Below, piece by piece: positions 10,901-18,257 of a stretch of 33,053 nt of DNA (within the stretch, counting starts at the first letter, position 1; each line of letters opens with the position of its first letter). The position numbers and the translations under genes are program-made. The notes under the pieces were generated by a model that worked only from the letters and a program-made list of their open reading frames with translations, did no database searches and had not been told where the DNA came from. Source of the DNA: a virus; the IMG/VR virus record IMGVR_UViG_3300007734_000590, positions 1-33,053 of that record; one strand, 5' to 3'.

Positions 10901-13900
10901 AGGTTGGCAAAAATTTAACCAAACCGAACGCGAAGAAACAGCACAAAGTTTAGCGGCGCTTTATACGGACGAAGAGTTTAATGAAGCGTTTGGTCAAACA
11001 GGTTACGACATTGAAAACGAAAATGAATTAATTGAAATGCTCATTAATGATGGGCTGCTACCAGATCGTCGCAGTAAACTAAGCAATATTCAAACAAACT
11101 TTGAAAAAGCAGCCATTGAACTTAACAAGGCGTGTGCTGGTACATCTTGGTGTACTGGCAGGGATGAAAACTACGCCCGTGACCACATTGCTGGTGGAGA
11201 CTTCTACGTCTACTATAAACAAGGCCGTCCAGAAGTTGCCGTGCGCATGACCGGTAAAAATGCAATTAAAGAAATTCGCGGTAATACAGACGATCAAGCG
11301 TTGAACAAAGAACAACAAGCAATTGCAGAAAACTTTTTAAATAGTAGTAACTTTGCAGATGCCGACGAGTATTTGTCGCAATTTAAACTTAAACAAAAAG
11401 CAATTGAAATTGCCAAAGGCAACGCTAAGTTTACGCCTGAAGATTTGATGAGCAGCAAAGTTGTGCGTAACGGTAAAATAAATGTTAAAAAGTTGTTGGA
11501 CTTTGAACTTATTGATGGGTACCGGGGGCTTCGTGGTCGCCCCACAGAAGAAGTTGAAAAATTCTTTGAAAGCAAAATTGAAAAAGCTGTTGAAGACGCA
11601 TACGAAAACGGATACTTTATTGGTTCGCGGATTGTAGTTAGTTTTGACGGCGTTAGTAACGTGGAGTTGAACGGCAAAAAATACCAACCTGATTTGAGTG
11701 ATATTAAAGCGGCTGAAACAATCAGCGTTAACACTGTTAACGGCAGAATAGAACTTCCTAATCTGGAGTCGGTACAAGCTTTAAACATTCACGGAGATGA
11801 AGACTACGTAACAGATTTGCATTTGCCAAAAGTAAAGTACATCCCTCAAATATTTGCTTTTGGCCGCGATGTTGATACGGCTGTTGTTACGCTTGCGCCA
11901 AACGCAACAGTGGGCCTTATTGACGGCAGCAATACAAACGACGCGCATATAACCGTTAACAACGTTGCTGTTGTTAAAAATGCTGAAGCACCAAAAGGTA
12001 GAACACTGTATTTAAAATTACCAGATACTAAGTATCTTCCGTTTGAAGGCAACATAGAAGCTGACGTTGTTATTTACGCTCCGCAACGTGTCGAAGGCGC
12101 TCCCCCCATTGAAGAAATGGTTGAGCGCGATGCTGAAGAACCGCGTTATGCGCGTGCGCAAGCCAAAGGGTTTGAAGACGAACTGAACGTGGCCAGCCAA
12201 GTAATTGCCAAACCCAAAACTGTAGGCCAACAAATCAAGGCAAACCTTGGCTTGGGATTCCGCACACAGGTTTTAGACAGGCTAGCACCGTTGCACCAAG
12301 TGGCTAAGGATATGCTGGAGCCGTTGAAAGGTATGCAGATGATGCACTACCTGTTGGCTTCAGACCAACGCATGTCTTATGTTCAGCAAGCCGTTGGCAA
12401 CGGCGTGCCCCAGCGTGTTCCGTACAAATACACTGATGGTCGTACTGAGTACATTGTTGAAAGCGTTAGTGGCGCTAATCTTGCCAACGTGGTGCGTACC
12501 TTGGCCAAAGCCCCCGGCATGAACGGTGAAGCGGCTAACCAGTTGTTTACCTTGTACTTGCTTGGCAAGCGTGCTGACCGCGTGGGCTACGACAAGCTTA
12601 ACTTTAGCGTTGACGCAAACTCAATTAAACAAGCTGTACGAAACATTGAAAGCAACGAAGCTTTGCGGGATGTGTTTGAGGAAGCGCGTACTGAGTACAA
12701 CGAGTACAACAAAAACTTGATGCACTTCTTGAAAGACACAGGCGTACTGCCCCCAAGCGTGGCCGATGAGTTAGCGGCTACTAACGACTACATACCCTAC
12801 TACCGCGAGCAAAACGGCAACGCTGAATTGGTGATTGGTAAAGAAGGTATTTACAAGATCGGTAACCTTGCAGACCAGCCCCAGTTGCGTGAGTTGATTG
12901 GCGGCGAAGACAAGATTCTTGACTTTGCTACAAGCTCTGTTCAAAACACTTCCATGATTATGGATGTGGGCTTACGCAACTTGGCTGCAAAGAACGCTAT
13001 GTTTGAGTTGGTAAGTCTGGACTTGGCACATTTCTTGGGTAAAGACACCGCAGCGCCAAATGTTGTCAGGTTTAAAGACAAGGGCGAAGAAAAGTTTGTC
13101 CGTGTTGATACTGATGCCGTGGGCATCCCCGCTGACTTACTGGTCAAGGGTATGGAAGGTATCCCGGTCAGCACTAATGCGTTGGTAAAGGTAATGGGTT
13201 TTGCTTCCAGTACTGTTCGTAAGGGTGTCATGTTGAACCCGTTATACCCCGTTAAACAAATACTGCGCGACTCTGTTGCGGTTCCTTTGCTTGCTGGCGC
13301 TGACTTTGCTGGCCCTCTTGGTGCGCTCAAGGCTTTGGGTAGTAGCGCAACCAAACAAAAACTGGAAGCACGCGGTATAACTGGTGGTCAGGTTTACACT
13401 GGAACAAACGAAGACTTGTCCCGCATCCTGAAAGACTTGATGGGTGGGCGCGTGGGACTATCCCAGTTTGTTGCCAAGGCCGAAGCTATTGCAATGGAGG
13501 CGGATGCTGCTACCCGCCGCGCTCAGTACGACTCCTACATCCGCCAAGGTTTGTCGCAGATGGAAGCCACTGTCATGGCACTTGAGTCCATGAACTTTAA
13601 CAAGCGTGGGCTGTCGCCATCCATGCACTTAGCCACTACGATAATCCCGTTCTTTAACTCACAGTTGCAGAGTTTGGATGTGCTGTGGAGAGCGGCTAGC
13701 GGTCAACTACCTATGAGTAAGCGTTTGGATATTCAGGGTAAGTTACTGCGCCGTGGCTCCCTTGTTATGGCAACCGCTGTTGCATACGCCCTGATGATGC
13801 AGGACGATGACGCATACAAGAACGCACGCCCTGAAGAGAAATACGGCAATTTCTTTATCCGCATACCGGGATTGAGCGAACCTATCAGGTTCCCCGTTCC

Positions 13901-14687
13901 GTTTGAAATTGGCTATATTCTTAAAGGTATTCCAGAAGCTATTGTTAACTCAATGGCAACTGAACACGGTTCTGAAGAAGCGTGGAAAGCTTTTAAAAGC
14001 ATTGCCATCCAGACAGTGCCCGGCGGCTCGTCCATGCTAATGCCTGCGTTGGTTAAGCCAATGATTGAGAACGCCACAAACTATTCGTTCTTTGGTCTGC
14101 GTGAGCTTGAAACACAGCGCGAACAAAAGCTGCTGCCGCAACAACGTTTCCGCGATAACACGTCTGAGTTGGCCAAAGAGCTTGGTGCAATGGTTGGGTA
14201 TTCGCCAATCAAAATTGACAACTTGATCCGTGGCTACACAGGCACGATGGGCTTAGCCGCAGCACAAGCGGTGAGCTTTGCAATGCCTGAGAAACTGGGG
14301 CCGCAAGAAGCAACCAAGCGCCTGTCTGACACGCCTGTTATTGGTTCAATGTTCCAGCCCAATGATGCTGGCGGCATCATCAACGCTACCTACGACCGCA
14401 TTGAACACATTGTGGAAGTCAAGCGCACATACGAAGACATGCTTAAGAAAGGTGAGATGTCTGAAGCCCGTGCGTTCTTGCAAGAGAACGTGAACGAGAT
14501 AGCATCGGCCTCCGTTGCTGGTAATGCCAAAACACAGCTTTCAAAAATAACTCAAGCTATGAACGCGGTCAAAGCGTCCAGCATGACACCTGATGAAAAA
14601 CGGGCAACGCTTGATCGACTGCAAAAACTGCGGATACGGATTGCCGATACTATGCGCGGAGTGCTCGATAAAACAGCACCCCAATAA
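4932..14687 (+). CDS. Giant polyvalent virion protein (3251 aa): HEGTH peptidase motif, PcfJ-like domain, LPD38-like C-terminus
   Basis: One uninterrupted 3251-codon gene. Residues about 100-270 are glycine/alanine-rich and hydrophobic, possibly membrane-active. About 300-1450 is charged and largely coiled coil. A metallopeptidase-like segment has HEGTH at 1577-1581 with candidate third ligands E1630 or E1634. SWCTG (2072-2076) followed by GGDFYVYYKQGRPEVAVRM and a helical part resembles PcfJ-related domains of mobile elements. About 2230-2390 contains strand-rich repeats (ELPNLESVQALNIHG, LHLPKVKYIP). From about 2400 to the end is a large helical region with NDYIPYYRE and MLNPLYPVKQILRDS, resembling LPD38. 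Polyvalent proteins of phages are thought to enter the cell with the DNA and protect it. Its position after the transglycosylase gene fits injection. Individual activities are untested; domain naming relies on motif memory. Confidence 0.85.
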   Translation: MAQSLPLPDGTSVTIREGETPEDTWQRAIREYPEAFQPQKPKEEKKEPTLGGQAKEFLKGIVPGGVGLLETAGTGISALLPQEQELATRRAIDEYAAAARKPFEAAPGYEDTIGRKLGEGVGSFLPLVPLMAAGPLGVAGAGALSLGAGAGEARIGAEQAGATPEQISRATLLGNIPGAFDLITPARILGRVAEPIKAGAVAMVKRALVAGGEEAAQEAAQQIAQNLIAKGVYKPDQELLAQVGESAAYGGAVGAMVQGFMDLALGRRVHGTSTKQPVPTATEAAGIPEPTVRGEQPPAETEVGDEEAAILKEAIAPKKKAAMDKQLAKEQQEYLKKYQTLAAQRETDQAERERIAALTPEEFATEQMQGIGKQPKVKPVDQDELAALGYQTQLPFVSGEVENYTRQQLALAKDREAAPNINTYVDYLLAKPDMARQVAMSGQPVPGLSIKQSHSVKSILLDKLEKQDRDAAKAAEQAKQTGYERGRNLLGQQQSDQTNQQLLSAARETPAAQAQAWERGERERIEAKEQAEKNRIAKLTPEQYKAELRQVKQEALPEGEEPALISENDPLLKQLVSALPNDNGRVLPGQVYEGLGGTRTARKDLQAQLATARITGNKAEMSRIKDQIDAGKEKQEVGGFGTTSEAAKSIGGGVTPESRANEVKADQFSDQQRSILLGLVKQLNTRNPLNPGQTRRDATLSLPSVFEKRISDAKETFVAAHANEIEARRAAFDLPPMADWERAEARARALEALNELSSRWGTFGAPVRAVAVLQQQVRDATHNNLLDAAKRFNLQAGTETQEKLAAFTKQLQKYTNYKGEEISVPQQTGPRIAAPSELTLKGTPRIPTNDKAAALKFIDTVLDQAERRIRAIPVTERKPVAKVGNMEDIAKLFEESKTGGKTEKLDQATVDLLRRFRNSLETSTDPEFISLAREQVQRVMEGSAPDPMALRDLDEMMKGQEVSGRSAGKPLSAEDTTAVARGEKKYEAQPQKELFPEAGVQVARATPQNFQKMLDSQDIQGLRAAIAKQKADNLAALQSVGKEIPNLKNKLTKAEQNYKAKLAKAQKTTPDAKALSRSMEEELTAANETLSAISQQYRFVGAQLSELENMRNALLAAGESGTIDARFALEANALIQQEKALRKQQDELTKQLTQAHALVSSVESFQEVEKKFVAPVLEENEKANKDLAKAQADLTKAKQERLGESRIEKLQAKVEQEEQQRAEKQKIPEGERATDTEQYRASLQKGREGLDLPGLRVEKDTTGMKDEIHEIRSEMGSLNELIASKKTKPEKRAEFEAKLEDAEERLAAVYENAPRVTTELQSRDEERAMREYDDAQAAAYDEAKARRAKRTGEKTERLVHTRGTALVKSVTGSAISQPRKPNKTVEVGEAITDKLIEAKTKLAEIQRRVAYLKDNNKHKVAGRLTDAFKDLQGKEQLQKQKLSNIQKRQSKIVAVEKAATSGYTKEKQKEALLQAKKEDERFARGVEVESPDLTATQRSAIESNDITAAYSDIAKDASTSKLNRVVAQRLAEMLGGTNIRIQDKVVDKNGNAVLGSATSKQINLNRNGGLTQEILLHEGTHAATERVLQMDESKLSRTQLIAKRELMALYKAVQNDPRITSSSAKGSLSEFVAEVMSNRNLQEQLRGKKWKLSDAWAGFKSIILRMLGINHPETMLGAALQSVDALMVPSDVKLDVKERAVNRRLSQKDIAALHTGSNSMKQFADQFGQDIKAKDRTPEDVERIAKNYLIDMERNPDEYVAAPYTMRNLMRRNAVLTKEQEAGLVKIKELQTQLNKDTRDFTAGEPYDEKSAHYKETTKQIEKQQREIDRLETKMGSLDYISDTRMSDGEQYDDDNPLHYVEADATTFASLKAQSNGYLRDQEARAIRDKRAEDLKSLVQLLSGNPSYTLAENALVAKAASKFAVVSDKTGRLKLASIANNNRNGVAVVSLDAADAVIRELRAGKNLKEAFLDGVQASTDRAIKENLRKEGWQKFNQTEREETAQSLAALYTDEEFNEAFGQTGYDIENENELIEMLINDGLLPDRRSKLSNIQTNFEKAAIELNKACAGTSWCTGRDENYARDHIAGGDFYVYYKQGRPEVAVRMTGKNAIKEIRGNTDDQALNKEQQAIAENFLNSSNFADADEYLSQFKLKQKAIEIAKGNAKFTPEDLMSSKVVRNGKINVKKLLDFELIDGYRGLRGRPTEEVEKFFESKIEKAVEDAYENGYFIGSRIVVSFDGVSNVELNGKKYQPDLSDIKAAETISVNTVNGRIELPNLESVQALNIHGDEDYVTDLHLPKVKYIPQIFAFGRDVDTAVVTLAPNATVGLIDGSNTNDAHITVNNVAVVKNAEAPKGRTLYLKLPDTKYLPFEGNIEADVVIYAPQRVEGAPPIEEMVERDAEEPRYARAQAKGFEDELNVASQVIAKPKTVGQQIKANLGLGFRTQVLDRLAPLHQVAKDMLEPLKGMQMMHYLLASDQRMSYVQQAVGNGVPQRVPYKYTDGRTEYIVESVSGANLANVVRTLAKAPGMNGEAANQLFTLYLLGKRADRVGYDKLNFSVDANSIKQAVRNIESNEALRDVFEEARTEYNEYNKNLMHFLKDTGVLPPSVADELAATNDYIPYYREQNGNAELVIGKEGIYKIGNLADQPQLRELIGGEDKILDFATSSVQNTSMIMDVGLRNLAAKNAMFELVSLDLAHFLGKDTAAPNVVRFKDKGEEKFVRVDTDAVGIPADLLVKGMEGIPVSTNALVKVMGFASSTVRKGVMLNPLYPVKQILRDSVAVPLLAGADFAGPLGALKALGSSATKQKLEARGITGGQVYTGTNEDLSRILKDLMGGRVGLSQFVAKAEAIAMEADAATRRAQYDSYIRQGLSQMEATVMALESMNFNKRGLSPSMHLATTIIPFFNSQLQSLDVLWRAASGQLPMSKRLDIQGKLLRRGSLVMATAVAYALMMQDDDAYKNARPEEKYGNFFIRIPGLSEPIRFPVPFEIGYILKGIPEAIVNSMATEHGSEEAWKAFKSIAIQTVPGGSSMLMPALVKPMIENATNYSFFGLRELETQREQKLLPQQRFRDNTSELAKELGAMVGYSPIKIDNLIRGYTGTMGLAAAQAVSFAMPEKLGPQEATKRLSDTPVIGSMFQPNDAGGIINATYDRIEHIVEVKRTYEDMLKKGEMSEARAFLQENVNEIASASVAGNAKTQLSKITQAMNAVKASSMTPDEKRATLDRLQKLRIRIADTMRGVLDKTAPQ

Positions 14688-14689
14688 GC

Positions 14690-14715
14690 CCACCCCGAAT
14701 ACACGGGGTGGCTTT
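14690..14715. terminator. Convergent-junction hairpin terminator
   Basis: A perfect 8-bp inverted repeat, CCACCCCG (14690-14697) and CGGGGTGG (14704-14711), with a 6-nt loop starts 3 nt after the stop of the giant gene. It is followed by CTTT on the + strand, and on the - strand it would lie beyond the end of the primase-helicase gene. The stem is GC-rich but the T-tract is short. It most likely ends late transcription and may act in both directions. Confidence 0.6.
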
Positions 14716-14780
14716 GGCATCAAACACCCTGAACTTCAAGGCTTGGTTTAAACCGTCACGCCGTATCGCATCCGTGTCAA

Positions 14781-14804
14781 GGCAGGGGACAAAGAAACCC
14801 TGCC
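14781..14804. terminator. Second hairpin in the convergent junction
   Basis: GGCAGGG (14781-14787) and CCCTGCC (14798-14804) form a 7-bp stem with a 10-nt loop, directly beyond the stop of the minus-strand primase-helicase gene. It is followed by CCCTTT on the + strand and by TTGACAC on the - strand. There is no long T-tract, so it is a weak terminator or only an RNA 3'-end structure. It is recorded because it fills the rest of the 122-nt gap. Confidence 0.35.
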
Positions 14805-14809
14805 CCCTT

Positions 14810-17701
14810 TCAAGACCCTTCCAAGGGTAACGGATTGATAATTGTTTCATCGGTTTCCGTGATTGATCTGCTGATCTTCATGGCGGTTACCCGCATCGGT
14901 GGTGCGCTGGTCTTGGACATCATGTCTTTCTTGCTGACGTAGGACACCGTGAACTGATCTTCTAGCTGGCGCTTGAAGTTGGTGTAGCCAAAGCTCATGT
15001 TCGAGCAGAACGCTTTAAGTAGGCGCTCTTCAATGAAGAAGTCTACATGCCCTGCTGTAACACCGTGCTCCACCCGCCCCATGACTTCGTTGCGTGTTGT
15101 GTTCCTGTCCACCAGTGAACCGTCACCCAAATGCGCCAGTGGGCCAGCTTGAGCGCCATACCTGACCACCACAAACTTGCCTTGGTACTCTTGCACAAAT
15201 GCGTTGAGCACGTCCTCGGCACTGCGGTAGCCGCCCTTGATACTGCCACGCTGGATGTTGATACGTTTGCGGTAGCTGTCTATTATCTCAGCCAAGGGGA
15301 ACTGTGCAATACCTGCATGCTCATTGTTCATGATGATGCCTGCGGCCACAGCGCAACCGATACCGGCCATCCAGAATCGCTCGTCGTTGGGAGCCTTGTA
15401 CTCAGCGTACATACGGCGCACGGTCTCGGGCACCAGCGTCTTGAGCATCTCAAGGTTGTCCACCATGTACTGCGCCAACGCTTCACCAGCTACGGCAAAG
15501 TTGTGTTGCAAGGACTTAATGATCTCAATCTCATCAGGCTCCCACATCAGTTTGTCGTCCATGACGTACTCAATCAGGCGGCGCATCTCACCCTCGGAGG
15601 CATGCTTGCGCGTACCCGACAGGTAGTCCACGGCGTGTGTGTTTGAAGACATGATGGCAATCGCCGCCCATGTGGACAGGTTCAAGCGTTCTTTGTTCGA
15701 CCCAGACTCCATGCGTTCTTTGCCGCGCCCCTCGCTCATACTAAGCAGAAAAGCAGGGAACCACTCAAAGTCCTCACGGTTCTTGCTGGTGATCTCATCG
15801 GTGATGAGTGCGTTGCTGTGCAGAAGACCAAGCCGCTGCTGCATGGCGACAGGTGAAGTACCCGCACCAGTGCGGTAGTGGATGGGATGCCCCCAGATTG
15901 ATGCCGCACCATCCAGCGCCAGCGACTTGCCAGTACCGGACTCGGTTGACGCACAGTGGATAGTCAGGCCGTGCAGTCCGGTGAAGCGCATCAGCGGTGA
16001 GCCAGCGCCCATGAGGATGATGGCCAAGTGATCCCAGAGTTTCTTTCTGACCAGCAGGTTGATGAACTTGCGCCAGTTCTCCAGCGTACCCACGGGCTTG
16101 GAGTTCATCGTGATGTTCTCAAGGCCGGGCATCGGCACTTCAATGGCTTCCTTGCGCGGAGAGTAAATCTTGCCGCCCCACACGTATGTATCAGCGGGTT
16201 GCCAACCACAGTAGTCCGGTACGTCAATCGGTCGCTTCTCGCTGCTCATCTTCTCAGCACAGGCACGCACGTAGTCATATAGGTTCTTGTCGTTGCCGGA
16301 GCCGAAGCTAGCCATGATGTTTTGTTGCGCCAGCGCCTTGATTGTTTCATCCCTGCTGACCACGGCTTTCTGTGGAAAGGAAATGTCCACAATCCTATAT
16401 TCACGCACGGCCAACATATGCACAAGATGTTCACCGTTATTGTTCAGGATGTCCACAGGAAACAAGTCGTAGGGCAGCAACATGATCTGGCGTTTCGTCA
16501 CGTTGCCTGTAGCGTCAGTGTCTTCCTTCTCCATGAACACGCCGCCCCGAACACCGTACGCATAACCCTTGGGTGCTTCAGGGCGGATTACTTTTTTTGC
16601 TGGCTTGCCCTCCGTGGTGGGTAGCTCCAGCGTAGTCTCGGCGGTGACCACGGCGGTCTCACGTCCAAGTGCCAGCGGGTTTGTGATCTTGCCCCTGAAC
16701 TGACACCCGTCACAAACGCCGGGATTCTCTGAGTCAAACTTCACGCATGGGTATGGCCCCTTGATCTCGGCCAGCTTCTGGTGCATGCGCTCGTGTGGGT
16801 ATGGGTGTAGGTCAGACAACCAGATCACAGCCTTCTCGCCATCGTTGCACTTCTGTGCAATGCTCAACCAGCCACGCCACAACGGCTCCATACCATCATC
16901 GGTTGCGTTCTCGGCGTAGTGCCTGAGTTGTTCACAGCCTATGCCATCGCGGGTCTTCTTGTAGATGTTCTTGAATAGCGTGACACTGTTCTCAAACAGC
17001 TTGACCGTGGTGGGGGTGTGGGGTGCGTCAGGGCGCTGGCCGGGCAGTGCAAGGGTTGTACTCTGCTGGCGCGGCAGCATCGGCATCGACCTAAGTTGGC
17101 TCTCAATGTGCTGAGCCAAGTCCTCAAAATCAAACGTGTCGCCCTCGGCTAGTATGCGCACTGGGCGCGGCGTAGCGTACTTGGCCTTGTTGTTGTACGT
17201 GCCGGGGAAGCGCAGTACTCGGGCAGAGTCGGCGGTCACCGTCATGTCAATGCTCAAGCCTTCTTGCTTACACAGGCGCTTGAGGTTCTCTGCAACAGGC
17301 TTCCATTCCTCAACAGCCACGTCCTTGGTGAACGGCCAATAGCAGTGCAAGCCACCGCCTGAGTCCACGATGTATGGCGTGCCCAACAAGTCCAGACCGG
17401 TCTTGACCATGAAGTCGTTGAGCGACATTGCCGCTGACTTCTTGGTGTCGTAGCCGTCCATGTCAATGAACAGCGACCGGATGAAGCGTGCGTTCTCGGC
17501 TGTGCGCTTGCCTTTGTTTTGAAATGTGGACAGCGCGAAGTAGATGTCCTTCTTGTCGCCCCACTTTGCTACGACTGCGGGTAGTTCCTCCAGATGTTCA
17601 ACAAAATTGTGCTCCTTCTTTTTTGTAGTTAGCTCTGCCGTACAGTACCACCCGTTATTCGGGGACGGCAAAACAACCGCTAGAAATTCAAGCGGGTTCA
17701 T
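14810..17701 (-). CDS. Primase-helicase: AEP-like primase fused to DUF927-type helicase
   Basis: A 963-aa replication protein. The N-terminus has archaeo-eukaryotic primase-like motifs: FIDMDG with D80 and D82, SGGGLHCYWPF with H119, and a later RVLRFPGTYN. A linker (about 255-345) resembles a primase C-terminal helical region and includes a Cys pair (CDGCQF). The C-terminal half has a P-loop, STESGTGKS with K592, and a Walker B-like LITDEITS, as in the DUF927 helicase family of phages and plasmids. It should lay down primers and unwind DNA at the phage fork. GAGG precedes the ATG. It is the last gene of the minus-strand replication unit, next to the HTH pair and the SSB-like gene. Confidence 0.85.
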   Translation of the reverse strand: MNPLEFLAVVLPSPNNGWYCTAELTTKKKEHNFVEHLEELPAVVAKWGDKKDIYFALSTFQNKGKRTAENARFIRSLFIDMDGYDTKKSAAMSLNDFMVKTGLDLLGTPYIVDSGGGLHCYWPFTKDVAVEEWKPVAENLKRLCKQEGLSIDMTVTADSARVLRFPGTYNNKAKYATPRPVRILAEGDTFDFEDLAQHIESQLRSMPMLPRQQSTTLALPGQRPDAPHTPTTVKLFENSVTLFKNIYKKTRDGIGCEQLRHYAENATDDGMEPLWRGWLSIAQKCNDGEKAVIWLSDLHPYPHERMHQKLAEIKGPYPCVKFDSENPGVCDGCQFRGKITNPLALGRETAVVTAETTLELPTTEGKPAKKVIRPEAPKGYAYGVRGGVFMEKEDTDATGNVTKRQIMLLPYDLFPVDILNNNGEHLVHMLAVREYRIVDISFPQKAVVSRDETIKALAQQNIMASFGSGNDKNLYDYVRACAEKMSSEKRPIDVPDYCGWQPADTYVWGGKIYSPRKEAIEVPMPGLENITMNSKPVGTLENWRKFINLLVRKKLWDHLAIILMGAGSPLMRFTGLHGLTIHCASTESGTGKSLALDGAASIWGHPIHYRTGAGTSPVAMQQRLGLLHSNALITDEITSKNREDFEWFPAFLLSMSEGRGKERMESGSNKERLNLSTWAAIAIMSSNTHAVDYLSGTRKHASEGEMRRLIEYVMDDKLMWEPDEIEIIKSLQHNFAVAGEALAQYMVDNLEMLKTLVPETVRRMYAEYKAPNDERFWMAGIGCAVAAGIIMNNEHAGIAQFPLAEIIDSYRKRINIQRGSIKGGYRSAEDVLNAFVQEYQGKFVVVRYGAQAGPLAHLGDGSLVDRNTTRNEVMGRVEHGVTAGHVDFFIEERLLKAFCSNMSFGYTNFKRQLEDQFTVSYVSKKDMMSKTSAPPMRVTAMKISRSITETDETIINPLPLEGS

Positions 17702-17718
17702 GTGTATCCTCGGTTGGG

Positions 17719-17907
17719 TTATTTAAACAGGTCGAGCTGGCGTTCGTCGTGCAGAGGGAACTCTTTCTCTGGGGCTACGGCAGTGAAGCGGCGCAGCAGT
17801 TCTATCTGCCAGTCAATGGGTGCGCCTTCAGGATTGTCATCAACGTACATGGCGAAGTACTTGATGAGTTCTGTGTTGCTCAGGGTGCGAGGTCGTAGTG
17901 TTGACAT
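17719..17907 (-). CDS. Small protein of unknown function between HTH and primase genes
   Basis: A 62-aa protein starting at an ATG preceded by GGAG (within the end of the HTH gene). An ATG 12 nt further upstream (17919) is possible but lacks spacing for that site. Sequence: MSTLRPRTLSNTELIKYFAM, then an acidic/hydrophobic part with IDWQIELLRRFTAV and a C-terminal QLDLFK. The last residues look like a short C-terminal binding peptide (QLxLF), as seen in proteins that contact the sliding clamp. That is speculative. It overlaps the HTH gene by 28 nt, so the two are probably translated together. Confidence 0.65.
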   Translation of the reverse strand: MSTLRPRTLSNTELIKYFAMYVDDNPEGAPIDWQIELLRRFTAVAPEKEFPLHDERQLDLFK

Positions 17908-18158
17908 ATTTTTCTCCATGCTTCATCTGCTGTTTTGGAATTCTTCAAGAACGTGAGCATTGTTTCAACTCGGTGTTCGTAGGCAACAAAAATTTCACCG
18001 CCTTCAAACCAGTTGTAAACAGTCTGCCGTGACACGCCCAATGCTTTTGCAATACGCACAACTGAAAAGTTGAGATGCACTGCCCAGCGCCCAAGCTGAT
18101 TGCCCGGGGTTTTTGGTGCACGCATGATTGCGTCGATTGTTTTTTGTGAGTAGGCCAT
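17880..18158 (-). CDS. Helix-turn-helix DNA-binding protein
   Basis: A 92-aa protein with a clear helix-turn-helix: NFSVVRIAKALGVSRQTVYN at about residues 32-51, followed by WFEGGEIFVAY and a C-terminal helix. The phage homologues I remember begin near MxYSxxTIxAI, so I chose the ATG at 18158. A longer version from a TTG at 18206 would add 16 residues with no conserved look. It is a likely transcription regulator of the replication unit or a plasmid-type copy-control factor, and it lies between the SSB-like gene and the primase-helicase. The target site is unknown. Confidence 0.75.
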   Translation of the reverse strand: MAYSQKTIDAIMRAPKTPGNQLGRWAVHLNFSVVRIAKALGVSRQTVYNWFEGGEIFVAYEHRVETMLTFLKNSKTADEAWRKICQHYDLAP

Positions 18159-18257
18159 ATTGTTTGGGTGGGGGTACTCGCTGCACTGTGGGCCGCATGG
18201 GTTCAAGACTCAATTGTTTTAAACCACAGCATCCGCTTTCCCCCCGAAACTCCTTAT

